Shown here piece after piece: positions 15,402-24,196 of a stretch of 64,000 nucleotides of DNA. The notes under the pieces are model-generated. The model saw only the letters and a program-made list of their open reading frames with translations. It ran no database searches and was not told the DNA's origin. The translations under genes were made by a program, and so were the position numbers. The DNA lies in NCBI GenBank assembly GCA_963728165.1, contig CAVSIY010000001.1:62001-126000 (forward strand), read 5' to 3'. Source of the DNA: Hyphomicrobium_A sp963728165 (GTDB lineage: Bacteria; Pseudomonadota; Alphaproteobacteria; Rhizobiales; Hyphomicrobiaceae). Positions within the stretch are counted from its first letter, which is position 1, and the number at the start of each line of letters is the position of its first letter.

Positions 15402-17075
15402 ATGCCTGAGCCTTTCTCGACGCACGAGGTTTTCAATCAGCCGCCCCCGCTGGAGGAGGTAAACCTCTTTGCCTCCGATTCAGCCCTCAAGGACGCGGTC
15501 GAGCGCGAGGGGGCAGGGGGCGCGCGCGAGGCGCTCGACGCTTTCGGCCATGTGGCGGGCAGCGCCAAGGCGTTCGAGCGGGGGCGTCTTGCCAACGAGC
15601 ATACGCCCCGGCTCGAGACGCATGACGCCCGAGGCCGGCGCCGCGACACGGTCGCCTACCATCCCGCCTATCACGCGCTGATGCGCACGAGCTGCGAGGA
15701 AGGCCTGCACTCGTCGGTGTGGTCACATCTGGGTGCAGGAGGACGTAGAGCGCGGCCAGACGCGCATGTCGCCCGTGCAGGAGCCTTCTACATGGCGGCG
15801 CAGATGGAGGCAGGGCATTGCTGCCCCATCACCATGACGCACGCGGCCGTGCCGGTGCTGTTGCAGCAGCCGGAGCTGGCCGAGGTGTGGCTGCCGAAGG
15901 TCCTGCCCTTTCGCTACGACCCTACGTTCGCGCCGGCAGAGGACAAGACCGCGGTCACGTTCGGCATGGGCATGACCGAGAAGCAGGGCGGCACGGATGT
16001 GCGCGCAGGCACGACCAGGGCCGAGCCGGTTGGCGCCGGCGGCCCCGGCCAGGAGTACATCGTCACCGGCCACAAGTGGTTCATGTCGGCACCGATGTCG
16101 GACGCGTTCCTGGTGCTGGCGCAGGCGCCCGCCGGGCTCACATGTTTCTTGATGCCGCGCTTCCTCCCCGACGGCAGCCTCAACCCGCTGCGCTTTCAGC
16201 GCCTGAAGGACAAACTCGGCAACCGCTCGAATGCCTCCTCCGAGGTCGAGTTTCACGGCTGCCATGCCTGGGCGATCGGCGAGGAGGGGCGCGGGGTGGC
16301 GAGCATCATCGAGATGGTGACGCACACGCGCCTCGATTGCGCCGTGGCCTCTGCCGGGCTGATGCGGCTGGCGCTCGCCAATGCCGTGCACTTTGCCGAG
16401 CACCGCACCGTGTTCCAGAAGAAGCTCGTCGACCAGCCGCTGATGGGGCAGGTGCTCGCCGATCTCGCGCTCGACGTGGAGGGCGCCGTCGCGCTCGCGT
16501 TCCGGCTCGCGCGCTCCTTCGACCGCGCCAATGATGCGCGCGCCTCGGCCTGGCGCCGGCTGATGACGCCCGTCACCAAGTATTGGGTGTGCAAGATCGC
16601 CCCTGCCATGGTCGCCGAGGCCATGGAATGCCTGGGCGGAAGCGGCTACGTCGAGGAGGCGCCGCTGGCGCGCCTCTATCGCGAGGTGCCGGTCAACTCG
16701 ATCTGGGAGGGCTCGGGCAGCGTGATGGCGCTCGACGTGATGCGCGTGCTGCAGCGCGAGCCCGACGCGCTCGGGCTCGTGATGGAGGAGCTCGGCGCGG
16801 TGGCGAGCGAGGACCGACGCCTCTTGGCCGCGCACGAGCGCATCGAGAGCTTCCTGCAGGAGCCGGCGCTGCTCGATTCCCGCGGGCGCACGCTGGTCGA
16901 GGCCCTCGCCGTGCTCGCGGCCGGTTCGATCCTCAAGACGAGCGCGCCGGCCGCCGTCGCCGACGCCTTCATTGCGACAAGGCTCGCCGGCGCGCCGCGG
17001 CAAACGTACGGGCAAGGTCTGGAGCGTTCCGACACCCGCGCCATCGTGGCGCGCGCCTCACCGAACCAGGTCTGA
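15402..17075 (+). CDS. AidB-type acyl-CoA dehydrogenase
   Basis: 557 residues. The AidB subfamily is recognised by HEVFNQPPPLEEVNLF at the N-terminus, AAQMEAGHCCPITMTHAAVP, TFGMGMTEKQGGTDVRAGTT and VPVNSIWEGSGSVMALDVMRVL near the C-terminus. It binds FAD; E. coli AidB is induced by alkylation and has weak isovaleryl-CoA dehydrogenase activity, and a DNA-protective role has been proposed. The ATG at 15402 is preferred to the GTG two codons earlier. It stands alone, divergent from pyrB. Substrate is unknown. Confidence 0.9.
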   Translation: MPEPFSTHEVFNQPPPLEEVNLFASDSALKDAVEREGAGGAREALDAFGHVAGSAKAFERGRLANEHTPRLETHDARGRRRDTVAYHPAYHALMRTSCEEGLHSSVWSHLGAGGRRARPDAHVARAGAFYMAAQMEAGHCCPITMTHAAVPVLLQQPELAEVWLPKVLPFRYDPTFAPAEDKTAVTFGMGMTEKQGGTDVRAGTTRAEPVGAGGPGQEYIVTGHKWFMSAPMSDAFLVLAQAPAGLTCFLMPRFLPDGSLNPLRFQRLKDKLGNRSNASSEVEFHGCHAWAIGEEGRGVASIIEMVTHTRLDCAVASAGLMRLALANAVHFAEHRTVFQKKLVDQPLMGQVLADLALDVEGAVALAFRLARSFDRANDARASAWRRLMTPVTKYWVCKIAPAMVAEAMECLGGSGYVEEAPLARLYREVPVNSIWEGSGSVMALDVMRVLQREPDALGLVMEELGAVASEDRRLLAAHERIESFLQEPALLDSRGRTLVEALAVLAAGSILKTSAPAAVADAFIATRLAGAPRQTYGQGLERSDTRAIVARASPNQV

Positions 17076-17085
17076 GAGCGACCAA

Positions 17086-17232
17086 CCCCTCACCCGGCAG
17101 CTCGCGTCAACGACGCTCGCTGCCGACCTCTCCCTCTGGGAGAGGTGAAGGAACTGACCGCTTGCGCAACGCCACCTCTCCCAGGGGGAGAGGTCGCCGC
17201 GAAATGCGCAAGCATGAGCGGCGGGTGAGGGG
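17086..17232. repeat. Palindromic intergenic repeat with two inner hairpins
   Basis: The outer arms CCCCTCACCCG (17086-17096) and CGGGTGAGGGG (17222-17232) are inverted copies. Inside are two hairpins built on the same arms, ACCTCTCCC and GGGAGAGGT, at 17126-17146 (loop TCT) and 17174-17194 (loop AGG). Repeats of the form cctctcccnnngggagagg are very common between genes of Rhizobiales. It may serve as a transcription barrier between the convergent neighbours. Confidence 0.75.
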
Positions 17233-17244
17233 GGAGTGTGTTGG

Positions 17245-18459
17245 TTAGGTGAAGAGCCACGACGACACGCCGCCACGGCGCGCAAGGTCGGACATCTCCG
17301 CATTGAACGCGTCGAACACCGCCTGCGTTGCCGTCTGCGCCAGCCACGGCGCTCCGCCGGTACGGCGCCGGTAGGGGCCCATCAGCTGTCCCCAGGCCTC
17401 GTCGTCGAGCTGGCGGTCGGGCGGAATGCGCGGCGGCAGGCGCCTCAGCCCGCTTTGCGAGGCGAGCCACGCATAAGCTGCCTGCCACACGTCGAGCGGC
17501 GCTGCCATGTTGTGGCGCCCCTTTAACTGCGTGATCGCCAGCATGCCCGCCTCGCGCGAATGCGGGCCGATCTCCAAGGTTGCCACGTGCTCGCGCTCGC
17601 GCCGTACCGAGAACAGGCGGCAGCGGTCGTCGGCGAGCCGCTCGGCGTACTGGTCGGCGCAGTTCTGCATGGCGCGCGCCTCGGCGAGGATCTCCATGCG
17701 GTCGAGCAGCGGCACGAACGTGTAGCCCCGCACCTGGCCGCCGGCCAGCCACGGGTCGGCGATCACGCCGGGGCCGAGCTGCAAAACGAGGCGCATGCGG
17801 TTGAGCCAGCTCTTGGCTGCGCACAGCGCCGTGTCGAAAGCGATCTCGGGGCGCCATGGCACGACGATCAACGTGTGCGCGCGCGTCTGCGAGGCGCGCG
17901 AGTGCCAGGCGTAGGCAGCAAGCACGCTGAAGAGCTGCTCGGGGTCGCCCTGCTCGCCGAAGATGGCTTGGTCGGCGAGCCACAGCGCGAAGTCCTCATG
18001 GCAAGCCTTGGCGCCGAAGGCGACCGACTGCAGCCAGAAGGAGCTGTGCGACGGGGCACCCGGCAGCCGGTTGGCGACGCGCCGGGCGAAGTTCTCGCTT
18101 GTGGGGAGATCATCGAACGGCTTCTGGAACGCTTCCGGAGGCAGACGCCTCAGCCACAGCGGCAAATCGAGGGCGCGGGCGACGGCCTTCAAGGGCGCGC
18201 CGTCTTCCACCAGGGCGATGGCCTCGCGCCTTGCGTTGGGAGGACGCCGCTTTGCGGCCAGCGCATACATTGCGCCGGGAAACACCATGGCGAGATCGAC
18301 GAGACGCTGCGAGGAGCGCATCAAGCGGCGAATCTCGCGCCGCGCCGGATAGGCGAAGCGGCCAACGTAGCCTTCCCACTCATCGGAAATCTTGGCCGGC
18401 TCCGACGGACGCCGCGGATCAGGGCGCCGCCGAACGAGCAGTTTCGAAACCTGCGACAT
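17245..18459 (-). CDS. PcfJ-domain-like protein of unknown function
   Basis: 404 residues, no signal peptide or membrane segment. The region MQNCADQYAERLADDRCRLFSVRREREHVATLEI, then about 15 residues on ITQLKGRHN, follows the PcfJ-like pattern (M-x-x-C-x-x-x-Y, a serine/arginine strand, ATLEI, Q-x-K-G-x-x-N). PcfJ was named from an enterococcal conjugative plasmid, but chromosomal homologues of unknown role occur widely. The N-terminal ~250 residues are helical and unassigned. It stands alone between palindromic repeats and ruvX. Function is unknown; the domain call is by motif only. Confidence 0.6.
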   Translation of the reverse strand: MSQVSKLLVRRRPDPRRPSEPAKISDEWEGYVGRFAYPARREIRRLMRSSQRLVDLAMVFPGAMYALAAKRRPPNARREAIALVEDGAPLKAVARALDLPLWLRRLPPEAFQKPFDDLPTSENFARRVANRLPGAPSHSSFWLQSVAFGAKACHEDFALWLADQAIFGEQGDPEQLFSVLAAYAWHSRASQTRAHTLIVVPWRPEIAFDTALCAAKSWLNRMRLVLQLGPGVIADPWLAGGQVRGYTFVPLLDRMEILAEARAMQNCADQYAERLADDRCRLFSVRREREHVATLEIGPHSREAGMLAITQLKGRHNMAAPLDVWQAAYAWLASQSGLRRLPPRIPPDRQLDDEAWGQLMGPYRRRTGGAPWLAQTATQAVFDAFNAEMSDLARRGGVSSWLFT

Positions 18460-18626
18460 GTTAACTCAATCCACCTCGCCGCCGAGGGGGCTGTCGATCA
18501 GCCCAGAGGTCTCGGGGGCGCCCACCCATGGAGGCTCGCAGGCTATTGCGGCATGCGTTGGACGGTCACTATGCAATTTGCAAATGAGTGGATGAGAGTT
18601 AATGCGGGTGCCGAATTGGCGCGGGC

Positions 18627-19121
18627 TCAGCGCATGCGCATGCGGTCCAGCGCGCCCTGCAAGATGATGGCCGCGGCGAGCTTGTCGATGACCTCGGCGC
18701 GGCGTTTGCGGCTGGCATCGGCCTCCAGAAGGGTGCGCTCGGCTGCGGCCGTCGTCAGGCGCTCGTCCCACAGGAGGATGGGCAAGTCCGTCAGCGCGTT
18801 CATGTTCCTGGCGAGCGCGCGCGTTGCCTGCACGCGCGGCCCGGAGCTGCCGTCGAGGTTCACCGGCAAGCCCAGCACGAAGCCGGTGATTTGATGCTCC
18901 GCGGCGATGCGCAGGAGGTGGGCGGCGTCCTCCTTGAACTTTGTGCGCTTCAGCACGGTCAAGGGCGAGGCGATGGTGCGCGTCACGTCGGAAAGCGCCA
19001 GCCCCAGCGTCTTGGTGCCGGCATCGATGCCGATGAGACGGGCCCCGGGCTTTAAGCGCGCGGCGAAGCTCTCGATATCCTCCAGCGTCTCTCCAAGGCG
19101 CGCCGTCTTGGGGTCCGCCAT
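18627..19121 (-). CDS. ruvX: Putative pre-16S rRNA nuclease / Holliday junction resolvase (YqgF)
   Basis: 164 residues with the RNase H-like YqgF motifs: LIGIDAGTKTLGLALSD (catalytic Asp), FVLGLPVNLDGSSGPR, LLWDERLTTAAAERTL and a C-terminal DKLAAAIILQGALD with the last acidic residue. In E. coli YqgF is essential and matures the 16S 5' end; older annotations call it a Holliday junction resolvase. A 20-residue N-terminal extension precedes the core, typical of the alphaproteobacterial form. It is divergent from the spermidine-synthase-like gene. Confidence 0.9.
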   Translation of the reverse strand: MADPKTARLGETLEDIESFAARLKPGARLIGIDAGTKTLGLALSDVTRTIASPLTVLKRTKFKEDAAHLLRIAAEHQITGFVLGLPVNLDGSSGPRVQATRALARNMNALTDLPILLWDERLTTAAAERTLLEADASRKRRAEVIDKLAAAIILQGALDRMRMR

Positions 19122-19215
19122 GTTAGCCCTCTCCCGTTGTTGCTAACGAAGCCTTCCTTATACATTGCCCCATGGGGACGTGCCCCAATGTGTTTGGACT
19201 GTGTGAGCGCCCCGC

Positions 19216-21523
19216 GTGCAGAAGCAAAGACCGAGAGCGACGTCCCCGCCTGGTCGAGCGTGGATCGCCCCGCCGTTTGCCGCGCGCCGTGCGGGCCTGG
19301 CGCTATTCGTCGCGACGACGTTCGTGTCCGCCTTTCTCCTCTTCGCCATCCAGCCGCTGTTCGCCAAGATGGTGCTGCCCCTGCTCGGCGGCTCCTCCTC
19401 GGTGTGGGCGGTGGCGCTGCTCTTCTTCCAGGCCGCGTTGCTCGCCGGCTACGGCTACGCCGACCTCCTCATGCGCCACGTGGCGCCGCAATCGACCGGC
19501 TTCGTGCACTTGGGCCTGACGCTGGCGGCGATCCTGTTCTTGCCGATCGGCCTGCCCGCGGGCTGGGCCGTGCCGCCGCCCGGCGAGACGTATCTCTGGC
19601 AGCTCGGCCTCTTCACCGTGGCCGTGGGGCTGCCGTTCGTGGCGGTCGCCGCCAACGCGCCGTTGCTGCAGGCCTGGTTTGCGCGCACCGGTCATCCGCA
19701 CGCGCGCGATCCCTACTTCCTTTATGCCGCCTCCAACCTCGGCAGCCTCATTGCGCTTTTGAGCTACCCGTTCGTGCTCGAGCCGGCATTCGGGCTGACG
19801 GCGCTCTCGGGCTACTGGACGCTGCTCTACGTGGTGCTGGTCGCAGGCCTGGCGGCATGCTTCGCCCTGGTGCGCAATGCGGCCGCCGCAAACGCCGTGC
19901 CGCAGAGCGAGGCCGAGCCGGCGGCGTCGGTGACGACGTGGAGGGAGCGGCTCGGCTGGTGCGGGCTCGCCCTGGTGCCGGTCGCGCTGCTGACCGCCCT
20001 CACCACGCACATCGCCACCGACATCGCCTCGGCGCCGCTCCTGTGGGTGCTGCCGCTCGCGCTCTATCTGTCGACCTTCGTGCTGGCGTTCCAGGACCGC
20101 CTTCCGATCCCGATGCCAGTGCTCTTGCCGGCGCAGCTCGTCGCCGTCGTGTTCGCACTGCTGGAGCTGTCGCAGACCAAGTACGACAAATGGACGTTGA
20201 CGAGCGCGGCAGGCGTCGCCGCCTTCTTTCTCTCCGCGCTCGTCGCCCACCGCACGCTCTATCTGACACGCCCGCGCGCGCGCGACCTCACCGAGTTCTA
20301 CTTGTGGATGTCCGTCGGCGGCGTGCTCGGCGGCCTCTTCGCCGCGCTTGTGGCCCCGAAGCTCTTCTCCGAGGTGTTCGAGTATCCGCTGCTGATTGCC
20401 CTGACCATGGCCTGCCGTCCCGGCGTCTTTGCGCGGAAAAACCGCAGCCGCAACGAGCTTCTCTGGCTCGCCGGGATTGCCGCCGTTGGATTGGCGCTCG
20501 TGGTGCGCGGCGATATCTGGGCGGTCCAGCTCGGGCTCTCGTTCGGCGAATGGGGCTTCACGCCGGCGCTGGCACTGGCGTTCGCCGTTGCGGTCATTGC
20601 CTTCTGGGGCCGCGGCATGCGCCAGCTCACCGTCACACTCTTGATGTTTGCAGCCGTCGTCAATCTGCCATCGTCGGTGCGGCGCGGGCAGGCGCAGCGC
20701 TCCTACTTCGGCGTCTATCGCGTGACGCAGTCGGAAGCCGGCGACTTCAATGTGTTGACGCACGGCACCACGCTGCACGGGGCACAGCGCATCCGCGGCA
20801 GCGACGGGCACCTCGTTATCAGCACCACGCCCGTCACCTACTACTATCCGGGCAGCCCCATGGCGGAGTCCGTGCGCATCGTGCAGAGCCGGCTCGCTGC
20901 GCGCGGCGAGACGGGCCGCTACGGGGTCGTTGGCCTGGGAACGGGCTCGCTCGCCTGCTACGCGAAGAAAGGCGAGCGCTGGCGCTTCTTCGAGATCGAC
21001 CCTCTCGTCGTCGACATCGCGTTAAAGTCGAACTACTTCACGTTTCTCGCCAACTGCCAGCCCCATCCCGACATCGTCTTGGGCGATGCGCGCCTGATGC
21101 TCGCCAAGGAGCCCGATAAGAGCTTCGATCTGCTCATCATCGACGCCTTCACCTCCGATGCTGTGCCGGTCCACCTGATGACGGCGGAGGCGCTGCAACT
21201 CTATGCCCGCAAGCTCAAGCCAGGCGGGGTCGTGGTGTTGCACATCTCCAACCGCTATCTCGACCTCAACTCGGTCTTGGGTGCGACGTTGCCGCTGGTG
21301 CCGCAGCTCAAAGGCCTCATCGTCTCCGACGAGGCGGCCGACGGCAGCTATGCCGAAACTGCGTCCATCATCGCCGTCTTCGCCAAGGACGGCCGCGCGC
21401 TTGCGCCGTTCCGGGCGCTGGAGGGGCGCGCAGGATTTCCACGCCGGCGGCCTCAAGGCCTGGACCGACGATGCCTCCGACATTCTGGGGCCGTTCCTGT
21501 CGCAGTGGCGCCGCTCGTCCTGA
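19216..21523 (+). pseudogene. Membrane-fused spermidine synthase-like protein, 3' frameshift
   Basis: The N-terminal half is a multi-helix membrane region (begins LALFVATTFVSAFLLFAIQPLF, GYGYADLLMRHV, then about eight further segments). The C-terminal third is a spermidine-synthase-like methyltransferase fold: VVGLGTGSLACYA, FFEIDPLVVDIA, ILGDARL-type and LLIIDAFTSDAVPVHLMT. Family members keep reading to DFHAGGLKAWTDDASDIL. Here the frame breaks at a G4 run (21423-21426): reading with one G removed restores that ending and a stop at 21521-21523. As sequenced, the frame instead runs on to 21552 with an unrelated arginine/proline-rich tail. Polyamine synthesis is not demonstrated for this fused type. 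A base-calling error is as likely as a true mutation. Confidence 0.8.
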
Positions 21524-21624
21524 GGCCCGCGCTTCCCGGCCAAGTTGCTTAAGGCCCGCACCGGGGCTAAGAGAGCGGGCAAATTCTCAAACGCCACTTT
21601 CAACCAGCAAACCGGCGAGGGCTC

Positions 21625-21912
21625 ATGCAGGTCGACGAGGCGACCGTGAAGCGCATTGCGCGCTTGGCGCGCATCAAGATCACGGAGGCGGAGGCAAAGG
21701 GGCTTGTGGCCGAGCTCTCCGGCATCCTCAACTGGGTGGAGCAGCTCGACGAGGTCGACACCGCGGCAGTCGAGCCGATGACGCGCGTGGTGCCGATCGA
21801 GCTCACGAAGCGCGCCGACGTCGTCAATGACGGCGACATCGCCGACGACATCATCAAGAACGCGCCCATGGTCGAGGACCATTACTTCGTCGTTCCCAAA
21901 GTGGTGGAGTAG
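21625..21912 (+). CDS. gatC: Asp-tRNA(Asn)/Glu-tRNA(Gln) amidotransferase subunit C
   Basis: 95 residues, the normal GatC length: VKRIARLARIKITEAEAKGL, ILNWVEQLDEVDTAAVEPM, DDIIKNAPMVEDHYFVVPKVVE. GatC wraps the GatA-GatB interface of the GatCAB complex that amidates misacylated Glu-tRNA(Gln) or Asp-tRNA(Asn). It begins the gatC-gatA-chorismate mutase-membrane protein set; gatB is about 15 kb away at 36.8 kb. Confidence 0.95.
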   Translation: MQVDEATVKRIARLARIKITEAEAKGLVAELSGILNWVEQLDEVDTAAVEPMTRVVPIELTKRADVVNDGDIADDIIKNAPMVEDHYFVVPKVVE

Positions 21913-21918
21913 CGGCGC

Positions 21919-23490
21919 GTGACCGATCTCAACAAGCTGACGATTGCCGAAGCCCGCGACGGCTTGCGCAAAAAGGACTTCTCCGCCACCGAGCTGACGC
22001 AGGCCTTTCTGCGCGCGATCGAGGCCGGCAACGCCGCGCTCAACGCCTACGTGCTGCCCACGCCCGAGCACGCGCTCGCGCAGGCCAAGGAAAGCGACAA
22101 GCGGATCAAGTCCGGCGACGCGCGCCCGCTGGAAGGCTTGCCGCTCGGCAACAAGGATCTGTTCTGCACGTTCGACGTGCGCACCACCGCCTGCTCCAAG
22201 ATCCTCGACGACTTCCGGCCCAGATACAAGTCGACCGTCGGCGCCAACCTGTGGGCCGCCGGCGCCGTCATGCTCGGCAAGCTCAACTGCGACGAGTTCG
22301 CCATGGGCTCCTCCAACGAGACGAGCGCCTTCGGGCCGGTGGTGTCGCCGTGGCGGCGCAAGGGCAAGGACGGCACCCTCGCTGACGACAAGCTGGTGCC
22401 GGGCGGCTCTTCCGGCGGCTCGTCCGCCGCCGTCGCCGCCGACCTGTGCTTGGCGGCCACCGCCACCGACACCGGCGGCTCCATCCGCCAGCCCGCAGCC
22501 CTCACCGGCACCGTCGGCATCAAGCCCACCTACGGGCGCTGCTCGCGCTGGGGCATCGTCGCGTTCGCCTCCTCGCTCGACCAGGCGGGGCCACTGGCCA
22601 AGACCGTGCGCGATGCCGCCATCATGCTCAAAGCCATGGCCAGCCACGATCCCAAGGACTCCACCTCCGTCGACACGCCAGTGCCCGACTACGAGGCGGT
22701 GCTCTCCGAGGGCGTCAAAGGCCTGCGCGTCGGCGTGCCCAAGGAGTACCGCGTCGAGGGCATGTCGCCCGAGATCGACAAGCTGTGGGCCGACGGGATC
22801 GCCTGGCTCAAGGCTGCCGGCGCCACCATCCACGACATCTCGCTGCCGCATACCAAGTACGCGCTGCCCGCCTACTACATCGTGGCGCCGGCGGAGGCCT
22901 CCTCCAACCTCGCGCGCTACGACGGCGTGCGCTACGGCATGCGCATCACCGGCAAGGACCTGATCGACACCTACGAGGCCACCCGCGGGGCCGGCTTCGG
23001 CAAGGAGGTGCGCCGCCGCATCCTCATCGGCACCTACGTGCTTTCCGCCGGCTACTACGACGCCTATTATCTCAAAGCCCAGAAGGTGCGCACGCTCATC
23101 AAGCGCGACTTCGACGAGGCGTGGAAGTCGGTCGACGTGGTGCTGACGCCGACGACGCCGTCGCCGGCGTTCGCCTTCGGGGAGAAGACGGGCGATCCGA
23201 TTGCCATGTACCTGGAGGACATCTTCACGGTGACGGTCAACATGGCGGGGCTGCCCGGCATCTCGGTGCCGGCCGGGTTGTCGGGCGAGGGCACGCCGCT
23301 CGGCCTGCAGCTCATCGGCAAGCCGTTCGACGAGGCGACGCTGTTCCGCGCGGCGCAAGCGATCGAGGACGCGGCAGGCCGCTTCACCGTGCCCGAGCGC
23401 TGGTGGGAAGGTGGCAAGACGGCGCCCGCCAAAAAGCCGGCGGCAAAGAAGGCGGCGCCCAAGCCGAAAACCGGGAGTAAGAGGAAATGA
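21919..23490 (+). CDS. gatA: Glutamyl/aspartyl-tRNA amidotransferase subunit A
   Basis: 523 residues from a GTG start 6 bp after gatC. The amidase signature is intact: LPLGNKDLF with the catalytic Lys, PGGSSGGSSAAVAA and TDTGGSIRQPAA with the two catalytic serines. It hydrolyses glutamine and passes ammonia to GatB. The C-terminus carries an extra Lys/Ala/Pro-rich tail of about 25 residues beyond the usual end (near PERWWEGG). The tail overlaps the start of the next gene by 4 bp, so coupling is likely. Confidence 0.96.
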   Translation: MTDLNKLTIAEARDGLRKKDFSATELTQAFLRAIEAGNAALNAYVLPTPEHALAQAKESDKRIKSGDARPLEGLPLGNKDLFCTFDVRTTACSKILDDFRPRYKSTVGANLWAAGAVMLGKLNCDEFAMGSSNETSAFGPVVSPWRRKGKDGTLADDKLVPGGSSGGSSAAVAADLCLAATATDTGGSIRQPAALTGTVGIKPTYGRCSRWGIVAFASSLDQAGPLAKTVRDAAIMLKAMASHDPKDSTSVDTPVPDYEAVLSEGVKGLRVGVPKEYRVEGMSPEIDKLWADGIAWLKAAGATIHDISLPHTKYALPAYYIVAPAEASSNLARYDGVRYGMRITGKDLIDTYEATRGAGFGKEVRRRILIGTYVLSAGYYDAYYLKAQKVRTLIKRDFDEAWKSVDVVLTPTTPSPAFAFGEKTGDPIAMYLEDIFTVTVNMAGLPGISVPAGLSGEGTPLGLQLIGKPFDEATLFRAAQAIEDAAGRFTVPERWWEGGKTAPAKKPAAKKAAPKPKTGSKRK

Positions 23491-23813
23491 GCGGGCGTGC
23501 GCCGAAGGACTGCCGCGACATGGGCCAGGTGCGCGGCGAGATCGACCGCATCGATGTGTCCCTCGTCGACCTCATCGCCGAGCGCTTCGCCTACGTCGAC
23601 CGCGCCTGGCAGCTCAAGGCCGATCCGGGCGAGGCCTACGTGCCCTGGCGCATCCAGCAGGTGATCGACAAGGTGAAAGAGCGCGCCAAGGAGAGAGGGC
23701 TGCCGCCCGAGCTCACCGAGGCCCTGTGGCGGCAGATGATCGGCTGGTTCGTCCAGTACGAGGAGGAGAAGCTGCGCCGCCAGCTCGAAGGCAACGGCGG
23801 GAAAAGCGCGTAA
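23487..23813 (+). CDS. AroQ-class chorismate mutase family protein (PchB-like)
   Basis: 108 residues, one AroQ helical domain: KDCRDMGQVRGEIDRIDVSLVDLIAERFAYVDRAWQLK, then VPWRIQQVIDKVKERA and LWRQMIGWFVQYEEEKL. The start DC-x-x-[MIL]-x-x-[VI]-R-x-x-IDxID and the P-x-R motif after the loop are closer to PchB (isochorismate pyruvate lyase) than to PheA-type mutases. PchB itself also has chorismate mutase activity. There is no salicylate or siderophore gene nearby, so the substrate is uncertain. It overlaps gatA by 4 bp and precedes a membrane protein gene. Confidence 0.8.
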   Translation: MSGRAPKDCRDMGQVRGEIDRIDVSLVDLIAERFAYVDRAWQLKADPGEAYVPWRIQQVIDKVKERAKERGLPPELTEALWRQMIGWFVQYEEEKLRRQLEGNGGKSA

Positions 23814-23834
23814 GAAGCGCGCGAGGGGGGCGTC

Positions 23835-24116
23835 ATGGAAATCAGGCCGTTCGATCCGACGACGCTGCTCTTGATCGCGCTCGCCAACCCCGTCGTGATC
23901 GTTGTCGCCTTCATGATGGGGCGCAGCGCCGACCAGTGGCAGAAGCTGATCGTCGCCGCTTTTGCCGCCTCGCTCTGCGGCTTTGCGCTCTACTGGCTCG
24001 CGGCCGAGGTTGGGCTTCTGCCCATCCACGCGCTGGGCGGCGAGGTCGGGATTATCCTTATGCAGTTCGTGTTCGGCCTCGTGTGGGCCTCGTTTGGGTA
24101 TTTCCTGCGCCGGTGA
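23835..24116 (+). CDS. Small three-helix membrane protein, unknown function
   Basis: 93 residues with three hydrophobic stretches (about 11-28 LLLIALANPVVIVVAFMM, 38-57, 66-90). The pattern FDPTTLLLIALANPVVI and GRSADQWQKL is familiar from small conserved proteins located behind chorismate mutase genes in Hyphomicrobiales; no function is known. It lies 21 bp behind the mutase gene on the same strand. Confidence 0.75.
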   Translation: MEIRPFDPTTLLLIALANPVVIVVAFMMGRSADQWQKLIVAAFAASLCGFALYWLAAEVGLLPIHALGGEVGIILMQFVFGLVWASFGYFLRR

Positions 24117-24196
24117 TTGCATCCCGCATGGTAATGATCTCCCCGCCACGTAACGTTGCCAGCCTGGCCCACGTAGATGTTGCCTAGGGGGGCGAG

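Noticed and set aside
21022..23358. A 778-codon minus-strand frame opposite gatC-gatA
   Set aside because: No motif, low-complexity composition, and it lies over two certain genes.
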